A DNA stretch of 64,000 bases from Protula sp. h YS-2021 (taxonomy: Eukaryota; Annelida; Polychaeta; Sabellida; Serpulidae): assembly GCA_949752745.1 (NCBI GenBank), contig OX457026.1, positions 73,472,742 to 73,536,741 of the forward strand. The letters run 5' to 3'. The translations under genes and the position numbers were made by a program. Under the pieces are notes generated by a model that was not told the origin of the DNA, ran no database searches, and saw only the letters and a list, made by a program, of their open reading frames with translations. Shown piece after piece: positions 1 to 10,697 of this stretch (positions are counted from its first letter, which is position 1; each line of letters opens with the position of its first letter).

Positions 1-897
1 ATAGGGGGTGGAGGTCGAAAATGAGGTAAAAATTGCTCTATCTCTTACCGTTTTCGAGATAACGGCCAACTTCCGGTTTGGGGCTCGAAAGTGACCTGGA
101 GGTCAAGGACACCGGAAGTTATACCTTACGTAACGTCGTATAGGGGGTGGAGGTCGAAAATGAGGTCAAAATTGCTCTATCTCTTACCGTTTTCGAGATA
201 AGGGCCAACTTCCGGTTTGGGGCTCGAAAGTGACCTGGAGGTCAAGGACACCGGAAGTTATACCTTACGTAACGTCGTATAGGGGGTGGAGGTCGAAAAT
301 GAGGTCAAAATTGCTCTATCTCTTACCGTTTTCGAGATAAGGGCCAACTTCCGGTTTGGTGCTCGAAAGTGACCTGGAGGTCAAGTTCACCGGAAGTTAT
401 ACCTTACGTATCGTCGTATAGGGGATGGAGGTCGAAAATGAGGTCAAAATTGCTCTATCTCTTGCCGTTTTCGAGACAACTCATTGTTTTTCTTAAATGA
501 CGTTTTTCGCGATTTCAAGGTCATGGTCAAGGTCAAGGTCAAAATTTTTTATCGGTTGCTTCAGATCACATTGCTTTTTATATATGTGACAAGTTTGGCT
601 GTTCTAGCTTCAACGGCCTTGCAGAAATTGCCTGAAAACATTTTGACCTTTTTCGCGATTTGACCTTGACCAGTAAGGTCAAGGTCAAAAATTTTTATCA
701 GGTGCACCACTTCAGATGACCCTCCATGCATGTGCCAAGTTTGGTTGGTCTAGCTTCAGCGGTCTCAGAGTAGATGTCTGGAAACCGATTCGGCGGAAGA
801 AGAAAAAAAATTTTAAAAAAGCGAGATAAAAAAGGAAAAATAGGTGAAGAATTCGAGGCAATCCATCCCCATTTGGCATTTTCAATGCCAAGTGGGA
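1..897 (-). repeat. Helitron2-like non-autonomous element, family 1, cut by window start
   Basis: Positions 1 to about 480 hold about 3.4 copies of a 139-bp tandem monomer; the GGGGGTGGAGGTCG block recurs at 4, 143, 282 and 421. A unique tail follows, containing GGTCAAGGTCAAAAATTT blocks and an A-rich stretch, and ends at CCAAGTGGGA (888-897) followed by A. The same tail and end occur at 41761-42484 and 53822-54524, where the opposite end is also present. Read on the minus strand this is the 5' end (TCCCACTTGG after a T), so the hairpin-CTAG end lies outside the window. There is no coding capacity. The assignment rests on the complete copies elsewhere in the window. Confidence 0.75.
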
Positions 898-3792
898 ATT
901 AACAGAATTGTGTCTTGTCTAAAACTCTACCACGTCGAACATTGTTTACAAGCATATTCTGTGTGATGTGAAATCATGCTATGTGAAGCAACATGAACTT
1001 CGTCAATTCACTGATTCACTTTAACATGCGCACTATTTCGATAACCAATGCTCATATACTGCAAGAAATTACTGTGACCACTGCGTGTAAAATGGCTGCC
1101 ATCTGCATTTTAGGAGATTCTTGTTAGCGCTGCCAATTTTTAGAAGCCATACAGGGGTACAATTCAAGCCAGCATTGGAGAGCTGTCATTGCTATCATAT
1201 TCCCTACGCATAGGTGCAATAAAGGGCATTTTGTATTTACACAGTGCTAAAACTAATTACTGAATACAGACGTTTAGCCAATGGTCTATAAATACATGTA
1301 TATTTTAGACGCTGCCCCTTAACATTTTTAACAGAAGATTGAAACTTAATTTTATTACAATTTTTGACCAAATACCCAAAATTATTGATTGTTCACGTGT
1401 GGTAAGTGGGATAGGTGCAAAAATGTTCAGCCCAACATTGCACCTGTTAAGAATCGGCTCACCGAGAGGGGGCCAGAAACCATGAGATGAGCCCATCTTC
1501 AGCAAGTCGTCAAACGTTACTTTCTTTGTCATATACAGTTGTAACTAGTTTTGTGCCTTAAACCTTGAATGTCCAAAGGGTTACTTTTCCTACGGAATGA
1601 CGAGATTGTTCAAATTACTTTAAATCAGTGATATGGCACATATCCTAAACTGATTTCTTTGCAAGTGGGTGGGGTTAAAGTTTATGGTTACAACGGCCCT
1701 GTAAAATTCTTATCAACTGCCTTTATCGAATTTATGTTCAGCTGCTCACAGTATATTTATAAATCATTTGTTAATACAACTGATGTAGAGTTTTATCACA
1801 GATAGCTGTAATGTCAGCAGTGCTTTCTTTGACACACTGTTTTACTTGTATGATCGATCAACAATTGATAATTCCAATTTTGACGACGTGTATTTATGTG
1901 AAGAGCTTAAACAAAAGTCACGCAAAGCTATCAATTTGGCGTATAGATGTTTTTTAAATGAAGGTTGATAGATCAACAAGTCAGACCTTCTCAAATTTAT
2001 CCAGTTTTTGACATTTGTACAATAAGTTATGAAAAATTGTTTTAATTAAACAATTTTTTGCATCCACGGTGCTTGCATAGTTAAATAAATGAACGCTATT
2101 AGTTACAAATTAATAAGGCCTATTTTATAAAAACTCATTTTAAAAACGTTTATTTTCTTTGCTTTTATCACTGTTATACATGGGCGGAATCTATATATAG
2201 TTTACAAAAGAAAAAAATATATACCTACTTTTAGTAGGTTTAAGTATTTGATGTTGTTAATTGACTTTCTTTCAATTGACAGATATTAATTTACTTTGTG
2301 TGGACATTAAGAATTATTGACCAACAAGAAACTGTTGACATTTAGGTCAACATTTTCGTAACTGGCCAATAATACCTTCATGTTGACTTAAAATAAGCCA
2401 ATACATGCGTTGGTTCTTACTGGGCCTTTGACAATAAATAACTGCAACATTTATCGACATTTGCGGTCAACATTGAAAAAAAAAACACTGACTTAAGAAT
2501 TGGTAAATCCATTATTGAGTGAAAACTCAAGAAGATGAGTCAGCATGGCTTGTCCTTGGTATAGCTGAATTTCTATAAATATATTTTTGTTGTTTCGTCA
2601 TCTAGTCCGCCTGCGAAGTACCTGTGCTTCTCCAAGACAATTGATCAATAGTTTATGAGATGAAAATAAAGTTTGTAGAAAATAGATCAGTTGTCGTACC
2701 CTGCTCCTTTGGATCAACTGTCGCTAGATAATTTGTCTCCAGACAAGTTGTCGCTGAATCAATTGTCGGGATACCTTGTTTCTGGACTCATATTGTGTAT
2801 TTTTCGAACCCTCGACAATATCCATCTAATATTAATTTTGCTATAAAAAGTGTTTAATAAAAATGCAACTGCAAGGCAAAACAGCAAGTGTTTATATCAA
2901 TATAAAATTCATGTTATTTTCAATAAGTGTACACCTATCTTTCACCTCCCACTTTACATTTTTTCTTCAACAAAATCTAAATTATTTTTCACCAGCAATT
3001 TGCAGACATCAGCCGTAAATACACGCTGTGCATTTGTTTCCCAGAGCACAGTGTTCTACTGAGTATCCCTAGTAGTGACGACGCGCCTTATTGAATCTGA
3101 TTAGCCAGCAATTACTGATAATTGATCTTCTTTCCCGATCGCTTTCCCTGTTTGCCAACAATATGGAGTCAGTTTACTTCGCTGCGGTATTGACACTGAA
3201 TGGAATGATAGGCGACCAAGCACATGGGGAGAATCCAATTTCCGCAAGTCCGCATATACCGCTTCAACATACTGTGCTAGCTGCCGGAATGTTGCCCTAC
3301 GGCTTCTGTAAGCCAAATGTCGAGGTGGGGGTGCAGGTTGATACCTGACGGGCTCATTTAAGCATTGCCTCTACTGCAAGGTTATAAATCCAATAAATTG
3401 CTGAAAAGGGCAAATGATGCCAGTTAACTCAGTGTATTTATATAAGTACAGAACTCAGCGGAAAATGATTATGGCAGTGTAACCGGGCTGTTTGTCAACA
3501 CGCTGCTTATTTGCATCTGGCAGATTTCACACATTCAGCGTCTTTCGGAATTAATCGACCCATTTACAAGATTAAATATGAGGATTGAACTATCGCTCAT
3601 GTTAAATAGAAACAGTGAATCTTTGACTTGGTATCAAGTTGTACCAAACAAAAGGTGTACGGGGCTTTTCCCCTTTTTTTAGAGTTGTTTTAGATAACCG
3701 ACGCCTAGTGTTCGGGGACCCCTTGTATTTTTGACAAAATTGGCATGTTTCTAAAATTTCGCCATTCTGAACCTATAGGGATCTACCCACTT
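898..3792. other. AT-rich non-coding stretch, nothing recognised
   Basis: Only short open frames with no recognisable domain are present. No RNA gene, transposon end or tandem array was seen. This could be intergenic or intronic DNA. Confidence 0.5.
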
Positions 3793-4370
3793 CCCAGCAA
3801 ACAACCGACGTCTTTTTTGGTTGAAAAAAAGGTTGTATTTTGGTCGAGACGACTTCATAACCATATTCTGACCTAATACCCCAAAACCCGACTTTATTTC
3901 GACGTTGGGCGACGTCGGTTTTCTGACGTCATTCCGACGTTGCAAAAAAGACCAAAAAGCGATGAACATTATTATCGCTCACCGGAAATGGAAGTCATTT
4001 TGAAAAAGAGGAAGAAAAAACGTAATTTTTACATGAAAATTTTAGAATTTTGATGGCGCGTCGGTATTTTTCTTCCTAGATTGTAAAAATGTACATGGAA
4101 AATGCTTTCGTATGTATTTCACAACAGCAATTGAATAATTAATTATCTATTAATTATATAATCCGACGTCGGTTCCAATTTCATATACAACCTAAAACCG
4201 ACTTAATTCCGACGTCTAATTTAGGTCGGAACCCGACGTCATTCTGACGTTGAAAACCCGACGTCGGTTCCATTTTATATACAACCAAAACCGGCACGTC
4301 AGTCCGACGTCGGAAACGTCGAGCCACGACGTCGACCCGACGTCATTCTGACGTCTTAATGTTTGCTGGG
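3793..4370. repeat. Foldback MITE with CCCAGCAAACA termini and CCGACGTC-word arms
   Basis: The left end CCCAGCAAACA (3793-3803) is matched in inverse by TGTTTGCTGGG (4360-4370). Between them are many copies of short palindromic words built on GACGTC (CCGACGTCGGTT, TGACGTCATTCCGACGTT), dense at 3800-3950 and 4160-4355, around an AT-rich centre. Length is 578 bp and there is no transposase. The layout fits a non-autonomous foldback DNA transposon. A TT flanks both ends and could be part of the inverted repeat or a short target duplication. The superfamily cannot be named from this copy. Confidence 0.7.
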
Positions 4371-5474
4371 TTGGAATAGAGGCTCACCAGTTTCATAACT
4401 TACAGTTTCCTAGATATATATGTGGCATGACCTTTGACTTCGAAACACAAACTCATGCCTCAGATCACGAAATTGACCCTTGCGTGTATGGAGTGGGATT
4501 TGACAAAAAAGGAGATCATCCTCTGACTTTAAAATTTCAGTACATGGTCTTGGTCGTGACGCCACCACATGTTACGACATGAATATTTCTAACAGTTTCT
4601 AGTGTAACAGAAGTAACGTGACCTATGGCCTCGAGAGTCAAGTTCACAATCTACGGTGTACACTTACAACGACCAGTCAACTTACAGCATTTTTTCCATG
4701 TCACATCAAGTCGTGTAACAATCGCAAATGCACTTTCTACCGATTCGATCCACATGAATTTTCAATCTTTATTGTTGAAATCTAGAGAACAGTTACATGC
4801 AGAGGTCATGCGGTATTCAGCAACTCGGTTGCACTTAAGTTACCACTGCAGAGTGACCACTCATTTTACACTATTTTGCGGTTGCAGTTCGTAAATTGTG
4901 AGTGCAATCGCTCTGTCCTAAATATTTATTTAAATTAAAACTAATTGAACATTTTCATTCCAAATGCCTATGCATTGTGAACACAATTAAGTTAAGAGAG
5001 ATTTGCTTAACGATGTGGCACAGTGCTTTTTCGGTTGTTTGAGCTTTGTGTTGCGATGTCTTTTCGCTGAAGGTCAAGGTCAAACATTTTGTTTGGATTT
5101 GAATAAAGGAGCTCTCTTGAAAATATTTGAAAATATAACAAATAGGCCAATTGTCGCCAGGCGTATTGTCGGGATACCAGTATAATAATTAAATGTCTTC
5201 TGCACTATCTATAATAGGGTTTCGGTATAATTATATACTTAGGGACTCTAAAAACTCAACAAAGAAACGTATTTTTATTTTTTAATTTGTTAAGTTATAA
5301 TTCCAAATAGGAAGCCAATTTATTAAGCTGAGGTCACGCTTCAGTGCATGGCTACACCTTTCTGTCTGGCGCTATCAATGTGTGAATTCTGAGTTAATTG
5401 TGGTCTGTGCAATATGAGGCTCTGCGATCTGACTGACGGGGACTATTGCTTTAAAAACAATACTGCTGTGCACT
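4371..5474. other. Non-coding stretch with a small GGTCAAGGTCA remnant
   Basis: The only repeat trace is CGCTGAAGGTCAAGGTCAAA near 5065-5090, which resembles the tails of the 139-bp-monomer elements. The open frame at 4625-4894 shows no recognisable domain. The end of this interval may include the untranslatable left part of the Tc1 relic that follows. Confidence 0.4.
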
Positions 5475-6345
5475 ATTGAAAAAGAAAAAATCTACGCAGT
5501 TGAAAAATCTTATTCAGTGGGGAAGTTACGAAGATGGGACTTTCCAAAAACGAAAGGTTACAGGCTGTAGCAATGTTGACGAGTTGACTATTCCGTCGGG
5601 TAGGCACAACCCACGAATCAGCGCAAAGACCGTGTTGCGACGTCTTCGTGGGCGCAACATTCGGCCATACCGCGCATATGTTGGACCTGTGTTGGATAAC
5701 CGTAGACAGCGTGTAAGGCGTCAGTGAGCACAAAACCACTCAGGCAGACTTTGGCAACGTCACAATTGGAACCGCGCGGTGTTTAGCGATGAGTTACGTT
5801 CCCATTATTCCGCAATGATGTACGGCAACGTGTATACCGACGAGTAAGGGGAATGATATCATCATACATGTGTCTGCGAGATCGACAGATGTGTCTGCGA
5901 GATCGACAGATTTGGACGTGGTAGTACCATGGTGTGGGGAGCGATAAGGTTCGGATGGAAATCACGGCTATTAATCATTAATCTCACTGTTCAACGCTAC
6001 CTAAACACTGTGTTAGAAGGGGAAGTTATGCCTTATTTTAACCAAAATCCTCGTGAATATTCATGCAGGATAATGCTCGTCCGCACGTAGCCGCTATTTG
6101 TCAGGATGCGTTACACATTCTACAGTGGGCGCCTTACTCGTCCGACATGAAACCCATCGAACACTTGTGGGATATCCTCGACCGAAGAATTCGCGCGTGT
6201 GTGCCGCAAGCCCAAATGCACACAGCACTGCGCCAAGCCTTGATCAAGGAATGGAACTGGATACCACAGTGGCGTTTCAACAGGCTCGTCGCGTCCATAC
6301 GCGCGACGTGCCCACACGCATTACTAAACTTTTTCAAATGTTTTC
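5475..6345 (+). pseudogene. Tc1/mariner transposase relic (copy 1)
   Basis: Tc1-family transposases cut and paste their element through a DDE catalytic triad. Fragments in all three frames line up in the expected order. The end of the DNA-binding region (VLRRLRGRNIRPYRAYVGPV) is at about 5625-5690. An FSDE block with the first catalytic Asp is near 5785. GSTMVWGA is near 5920. MQDNARPHVA, with the second Asp, starts at 6063, and an SDMKPIEHLWD block, with the Glu, lies near 6145-6180. A tail resembling the family's RQALIKEWNWIPQ follows. Frameshifts and stops separate the parts. A 21-bp exact duplication (5869-5889 and 5890-5910) interrupts the middle. The N-terminal helix-turn-helix region is poorly preserved and terminal inverted repeats were not found. 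It cannot make a functional enzyme. Confidence 0.85.
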
Positions 6346-6479
6346 AAGTCCATATTTGTATGGCGAATTTTTTAATAAGCAAGACATTTTGTTCAATGGT
6401 AGAAGTTACAACCAGACTGAGTGTTCAAGAAAAAATCGTGTACTCAGAGAAGGACTTACAGCGCTGTTTTTTTTAATTT

Positions 6480-7099
6480 TATAAAATAGGTAAGGTACAT
6501 ATTGTTATATGATTTTTCTTTTTCACTGTTGCGTTTTTACTATCCTTAAGTATATTTGATTTTTTACAGATTGAGCTGAAAGTCCCAAGAGTTATGGTCT
6601 TACCAGACAATGCGACATTTTTCTGTTTTCGTGATCTTTCTTCGTTTTCTTTGTCACTTTTCCCGTCCCACGTAACTTCTCCAAAAACGTCCATGGTTAA
6701 GAAAATGAACATTGGAACACATTTGAGGACTATGGCATGAGGACGCACGCAAAAACTGTTAAGCTATGTCGTCATCAAAAGCGTCATATGACGTCAGGAA
6801 GTTTTCTAAGTGAAATATCTCAAAAGGTTGCATCTGCAGCTTTGGACGGTTTTAATGCTAGATTTCAACTCCATCTACACAGAAGGCTTTGGAGAAGAAC
6901 AAAAAGTCAGACCTTCCCTGCTTCCGACGTCCGATGTGCCAGCAAAAATCTTTTCCTCAGCAGGCATCCGTGATCAAAAAGTTCTTTGTTTTCTCTTAGT
7001 GTCCTTTTTAGCATATTTAGAGAGCCCAAGTGGATACTCCCGACCGCTAGGGTTATCATAACTAACATCCACATCATTCAAGAAGCACTTTGTTGTACG
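6480..7099. other. Non-coding stretch, nothing recognised
   Basis: Several short overlapping open frames occur here, none with a recognisable motif. Part of it may be the far arm of the foldback element copy at 7100-7682, but no sequence match to the intact copy could be followed left of about 7100. Confidence 0.35.
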
Positions 7100-7682
7100 T
7101 TCAACTTCATCCGCCATTTAGAAAGTGATACAGGTAGTGAAAAATCTTCCAGTTTATACTTACAGGCAGGACTAAATCTTATGCTGTAACTTAAAATTAC
7201 TCGAGATTTCTTATCTAGCGATTTCAATAGCCTGTTACAATACTTAAATAAAAAATAAAACAACAGCGAAGTGGATCTGTTTCATTTCACTACAGTCGCG
7301 ATGTGATTTCCATTGGTAAATACGACGGAGATTAAACAATCAGATTAACCTTACTAGCTTTGGTTATCACGGAGTCGGACGTTTCAAGGAGGATAAAGAA
7401 AGGTTACAACTGTGAATTTGATTCAGCAGCAGAAAGAAAAATAAATGGAGGAAAAAGGGGATAGCTAGAATGGCTGTGGGTAGGTAAGTAGGGGACAGAA
7501 AGAATAAAAACGGAAAAATGCGGGGAAGCTAGCCTGGGTCAGGGAAGCTGAATATGGGGCAAAAAGTACCATTGGGGAGGTGAGATAGACTAGTCTAACT
7601 TGATCCGGAGGGGAATATAGCCTAGTATATCTCGCCCCCATAGGAGCCGTACAGGGGGGGGAGATATGCTGCTAAACCGGAT
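7100..7682 (-). repeat. Inverted, partial copy of the 15.6-16.9 kb long-TIR element
   Basis: The stretch 7100-7450 is a diverged reverse complement of about 16080-16420. Shared blocks include a CAGTTTATACTTACAG-like block, GATTAAACAATCAGATTA and TTGATTCAGCAGCAGAAAG. To its right come C/G-rich blocks with TAGACTAGTCTA and ATAGCCTAGTATAT words, then CCGTACAGGG and an outer CTGCTAAACCGG. These match the layout of the terminal module at 16840-16919. No coding capacity was seen. The left limit is uncertain. Confidence 0.6.
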
Positions 7683-8149
7683 GTTAACAAACAGAAAATG
7701 GCGGAAAATGCTGAAGGTAAAAAATTTGGAAATTTTTTACGTTCTTTGACATGTATAACGTGGTGTAAAATTTAAGCATTTTGTTTATTAATGCATCATC
7801 TTTACAACCAAAATATACGTACAGGCAGGTGAGTTGAGCAACTACCTAGGTTAGCGGCTAGGCGATAACAAGGGGGTTACTCGTAAATAACCACAACTTA
7901 CGATATCTTTATCCTCAATGTAACGGAGGGAGGTAGATGTCCGTCGGTCTGTCAGCCTATCCTATTTTTGATTGCGTGCTATTACTCTGAAACTACTCGA
8001 TCGATCTTTTTAAAACTTGGCATGCAATACATTAGACACAAGAGGTGTGCAACGTAATTATTTCTTTTTCCTTTAACAATATGGCGGAAATCAGCATCTT
8101 TTCAAAAACAAAAAGCAGGATCCCAATTTAGTGCTTGTTAAGTGAGGAT
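7683..8149. other. Non-coding stretch, nothing recognised
   Basis: AT-rich sequence with no long open frame, tandem array or transposon end visible. Confidence 0.4.
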
Positions 8150-8550
8150 GAAGTACTGAGGAAGTCCTGGAATTATTTCCCTAACAGTGCTGAGAAAGTG
8201 CTGGGGAAATGCTGAGAAAGTAGTGGAAAAATGTCGAGAATGTGCCAACGAAATATTAAGGCAGTGCTAGGAAAGTGCTAGGGAAATGCTGAGAAAGTGT
8301 TGGGATAGTGCTGAGGTAATGCTGAGGAATCGCTGGGAAAATACTGAGGAAGTGCTGGGAACTACTGAGAAACTGCTAGGGAAATGGTGGGAAAATGCTG
8401 AGGAAGTGCTAGAGAAATGCTACAGAAGTACTGAAAAAGTGCTGGGAAACGCTTGGAATGTGCTGAGGAAGTGCTGGAGAAATGCTGAAGGAGTGCTGGG
8501 AAAGTGATGAGGAATTGCTGAGGAAGCGCTGGGAAAGTGCTATGGAAATG
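8150..8550. repeat. Minisatellite of GCTGAGGAAGTGCTGGGAAA-like words
   Basis: A purine-rich array of imperfect 15-bp words (GCTGAGAAAGT, GCTGGGAAA), often pairing into about 30-bp higher units, runs for about 400 bp. Because 15 and 30 are multiples of three, one frame stays open (8286-8507) and gives a repetitive peptide. That is a consequence of the array and not evidence for a gene. Confidence 0.8.
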
Positions 8551-8789
8551 CTATCTTACTAAAGCGACGCAAGCACCTCTATTCTGGCCTTCGGTACACT
8601 GCATAGTCGTTGTTATTCAACAGCCAATAACTACGGTGCTTCGATCTGTTGTTATAGCACCCATTGAGGATTCCACAAAAATAGTACCAATAAAAGAGAA
8701 TTTAATCAAGAAGAGTTAAAATAAATGCGGTCGTGTTTTCCACGCATTCCGTCACGGTTTAGCACGGGCTATGCCCGTTGTAATCTCTG

Positions 8790-8995
8790 TAGTTGGTCGT
8801 AAGCTTTGAATGTGTTGGAACCCAGTTACAGATTTGGTCCATTGGCCAATGGTTGTGAACTGATAAGAAATTTGTAGCTTTGTTTCCCGTTGCCCGAAAT
8901 GGGAAACCCAATTACAAAATTGTACTTGGTTCAGATTTGTAATTTGGTTGCTTCGTGCCTTTATTAATGGTTCTGAATCAATAACAAGCATCGAA
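8790..8995. repeat. Palindromic dispersed repeat (copy 1; second copy near 17.0-17.2 kb)
   Basis: Words of the type AACCCAGTTACA, TTGGCCAATGG, GGTTCTGAA and TTTGTAAT recur in both orientations, and the same set is found at 17005-17190. No TIR boundary or coding sequence is visible. It is probably a small non-autonomous foldback element or SINE-like repeat. Confidence 0.5.
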
Positions 8996-9181
8996 GCTGC
9001 TAGTTTCTTTTTTTACTTTGCTTTTAAACAAATATTGCTACTTCATAGTTATTATTTCATTTCAAAAAAGTTTTCTTCTTCAATGTAATTTGTAGCCAGC
9101 GTAATCCGTTTCTTTTTCATGCATATTTTTCACTATATTGTACATATTTCTAGTGAAAATTACGCACAAATATTTCTTATC

Positions 9182-9415
9182 TTAAGTACCAGTTTATCCT
9201 TCTTTACCGGTGTGACAGGACGAATAGCCTCCCGGAGGAAAGACCGCCTGGGGCCAATCTTAAGTACCAGTTTATCCTTCTTTTACGGTGTGACAGGACG
9301 AATAGCCTCCCCGGAGGAATGGCCGCCCGGGGCCAATCGTCCTAGGATATTTTGCCCCTTAGGATATTTAGTTCCCCGTGGGTTCCAAATATCCTAGGTT
9401 ATTTGAACCCCCTCT
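9182..9415. repeat. 78-bp direct duplication with CCGGTGTGACAGG and CCTAGGATAT words
   Basis: The segment beginning TTAAGTACCAGTTTATCCTT at 9182 is repeated at 9260, a period of 78 bp. Each unit contains a CCGGTGTGACAGG-like motif and CCCGGAGG blocks. The right flank (9345-9412) has CCTAGGATATTTTG and AAATATCCTAGG words separated by C/G blocks. CCGGTGTAACAG and these words also mark the ends of the elements at 15636 and 33460, so this is probably a terminus of a related element. Confidence 0.6.
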
Positions 9416-9589
9416 ATTTTGTCTTTTCAAGTTTCTACAAATTACAAGCTATAGATGGCAAGCTCAATGAAAAAACACACTGAAAATTTTTCATCGATTT
9501 CTTGAATGTTTCCATCCACGATTAATTGAATTATAAATCGTATAATATTTCCGCATGTTATGTAGGCAAATATCTGATCTTGGATTTTA

Positions 9590-10180
9590 AATCTCGATCA
9601 TTTGGAACTCACCAGAAGGATTAAATTTGAATTTCCGAATTACATACAAGTAATTGCAAGTATACAGGGATCCTAAATTAATACAAGCAACGGTTGTTTT
9701 ATCCGATGTCATAAAAGAGTATGTGATTATGTTACAGAGAAATCAGCCTAACTGTTATACGTATGCAACTCGACTTCCAGTCAACAGCGCTTTCAACTTA
9801 TTTAATTTTAAAGAATAATCCATCAATCACCCGAGTCAGCTGCCCTGGTGGCGGTATTACAATTTTGTGAAAATTGCAATTAACATTGCAGTTTATTTTC
9901 TGTTCTTGATATGCAGTTATTCATGCTTTCAACCGCTTGTTTTATTATGCATGGATAATCCATCATTCGCCAGAAGGCTTGAATAGCAGAATTACAATTA
10001 AAATATTTCCCATATGTCCTGCAATATGTTACCACGCGAAATCCGCTGCATCAACATGTTCAAAAAACACACGGAATGACTTTTAGCTTTTGAAAAAATA
10101 ATATGTGTGCAATTTGGAATTGCAATTAAATCCTATTCTTGGGATATCAAGTTCTTTTTATTCAGTTCATACAGAAGGAC
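9590..10180. repeat. Very diverged tandem repeat
   Basis: Blocks like GGATAATCCATCATTCGCCAGAAGG followed by an AATTACAATT-type stretch recur at about 9595, 9815, 9955 and 10151. Spacing is irregular (about 140-220 bp). Similarity was judged by eye and is weak. Confidence 0.3.
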
Positions 10181-10297
10181 ATTTACAGTATAATAGTGAT
10201 TTTATATAGAGTGTACTTGGAATAAATCTTTTGTGTCATGGAGAATAAATAAAGTGTTTGTAATGTTTTTTCATTAATTTCATTGTGCAGGCAATTT

Positions 10298-10372
10298 CAG
10301 GGAATAAGTGTTTTTCCTGGTCGAGTTTTTCGGGGAATACGTGTTATCCCTGAAAATTAATTTTTTTAATTT
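10298..10372 (+). repeat. Left inverted-repeat arm (CAGGGAATA words) outside the LINE
   Basis: The arm contains CAGGGAATAAGTG, GGGGAATACGTG and ATCCCTGAAAATTAAT. Matching words occur in inverse order at 14819-14923, on the other side of the LINE. The two arms could be the ends of one foldback element of about 4.6 kb into which the LINE inserted. Confidence 0.5.
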
Positions 10373-10697
10373 ATTATTGAAAAGGAAGCCATTGTACGTC
10401 ACATCAATTACTCGCACATTTACATCAAAAACCTTTCAGAAACCTTTTGCAGACACACAGTTTACACATCGCTAGGTGTCGCAGCACCCAGACAATACTG
10501 CAGTTATTTTAACAATTGTCTATAAATTCACTCGCATCAATGATGTAGTAAACGTTTGTACGAAAAAGCAGACATGAAACACAAGGAGTGTGAAGAAATG
10601 TCGTGGGGTTTTTTGGGACGTCCATATGGTTTGACCAATGTAGGTATGCATTAACGAGGTAATAAGAAAAAAAAGAAAAGAAAGCAAGATCCGTTTT

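Noticed and set aside
8286..8507. 73-codon charged, coiled-coil-like frame
   Set aside because: Lies wholly in a purine-rich minisatellite with a 15/30-bp period.
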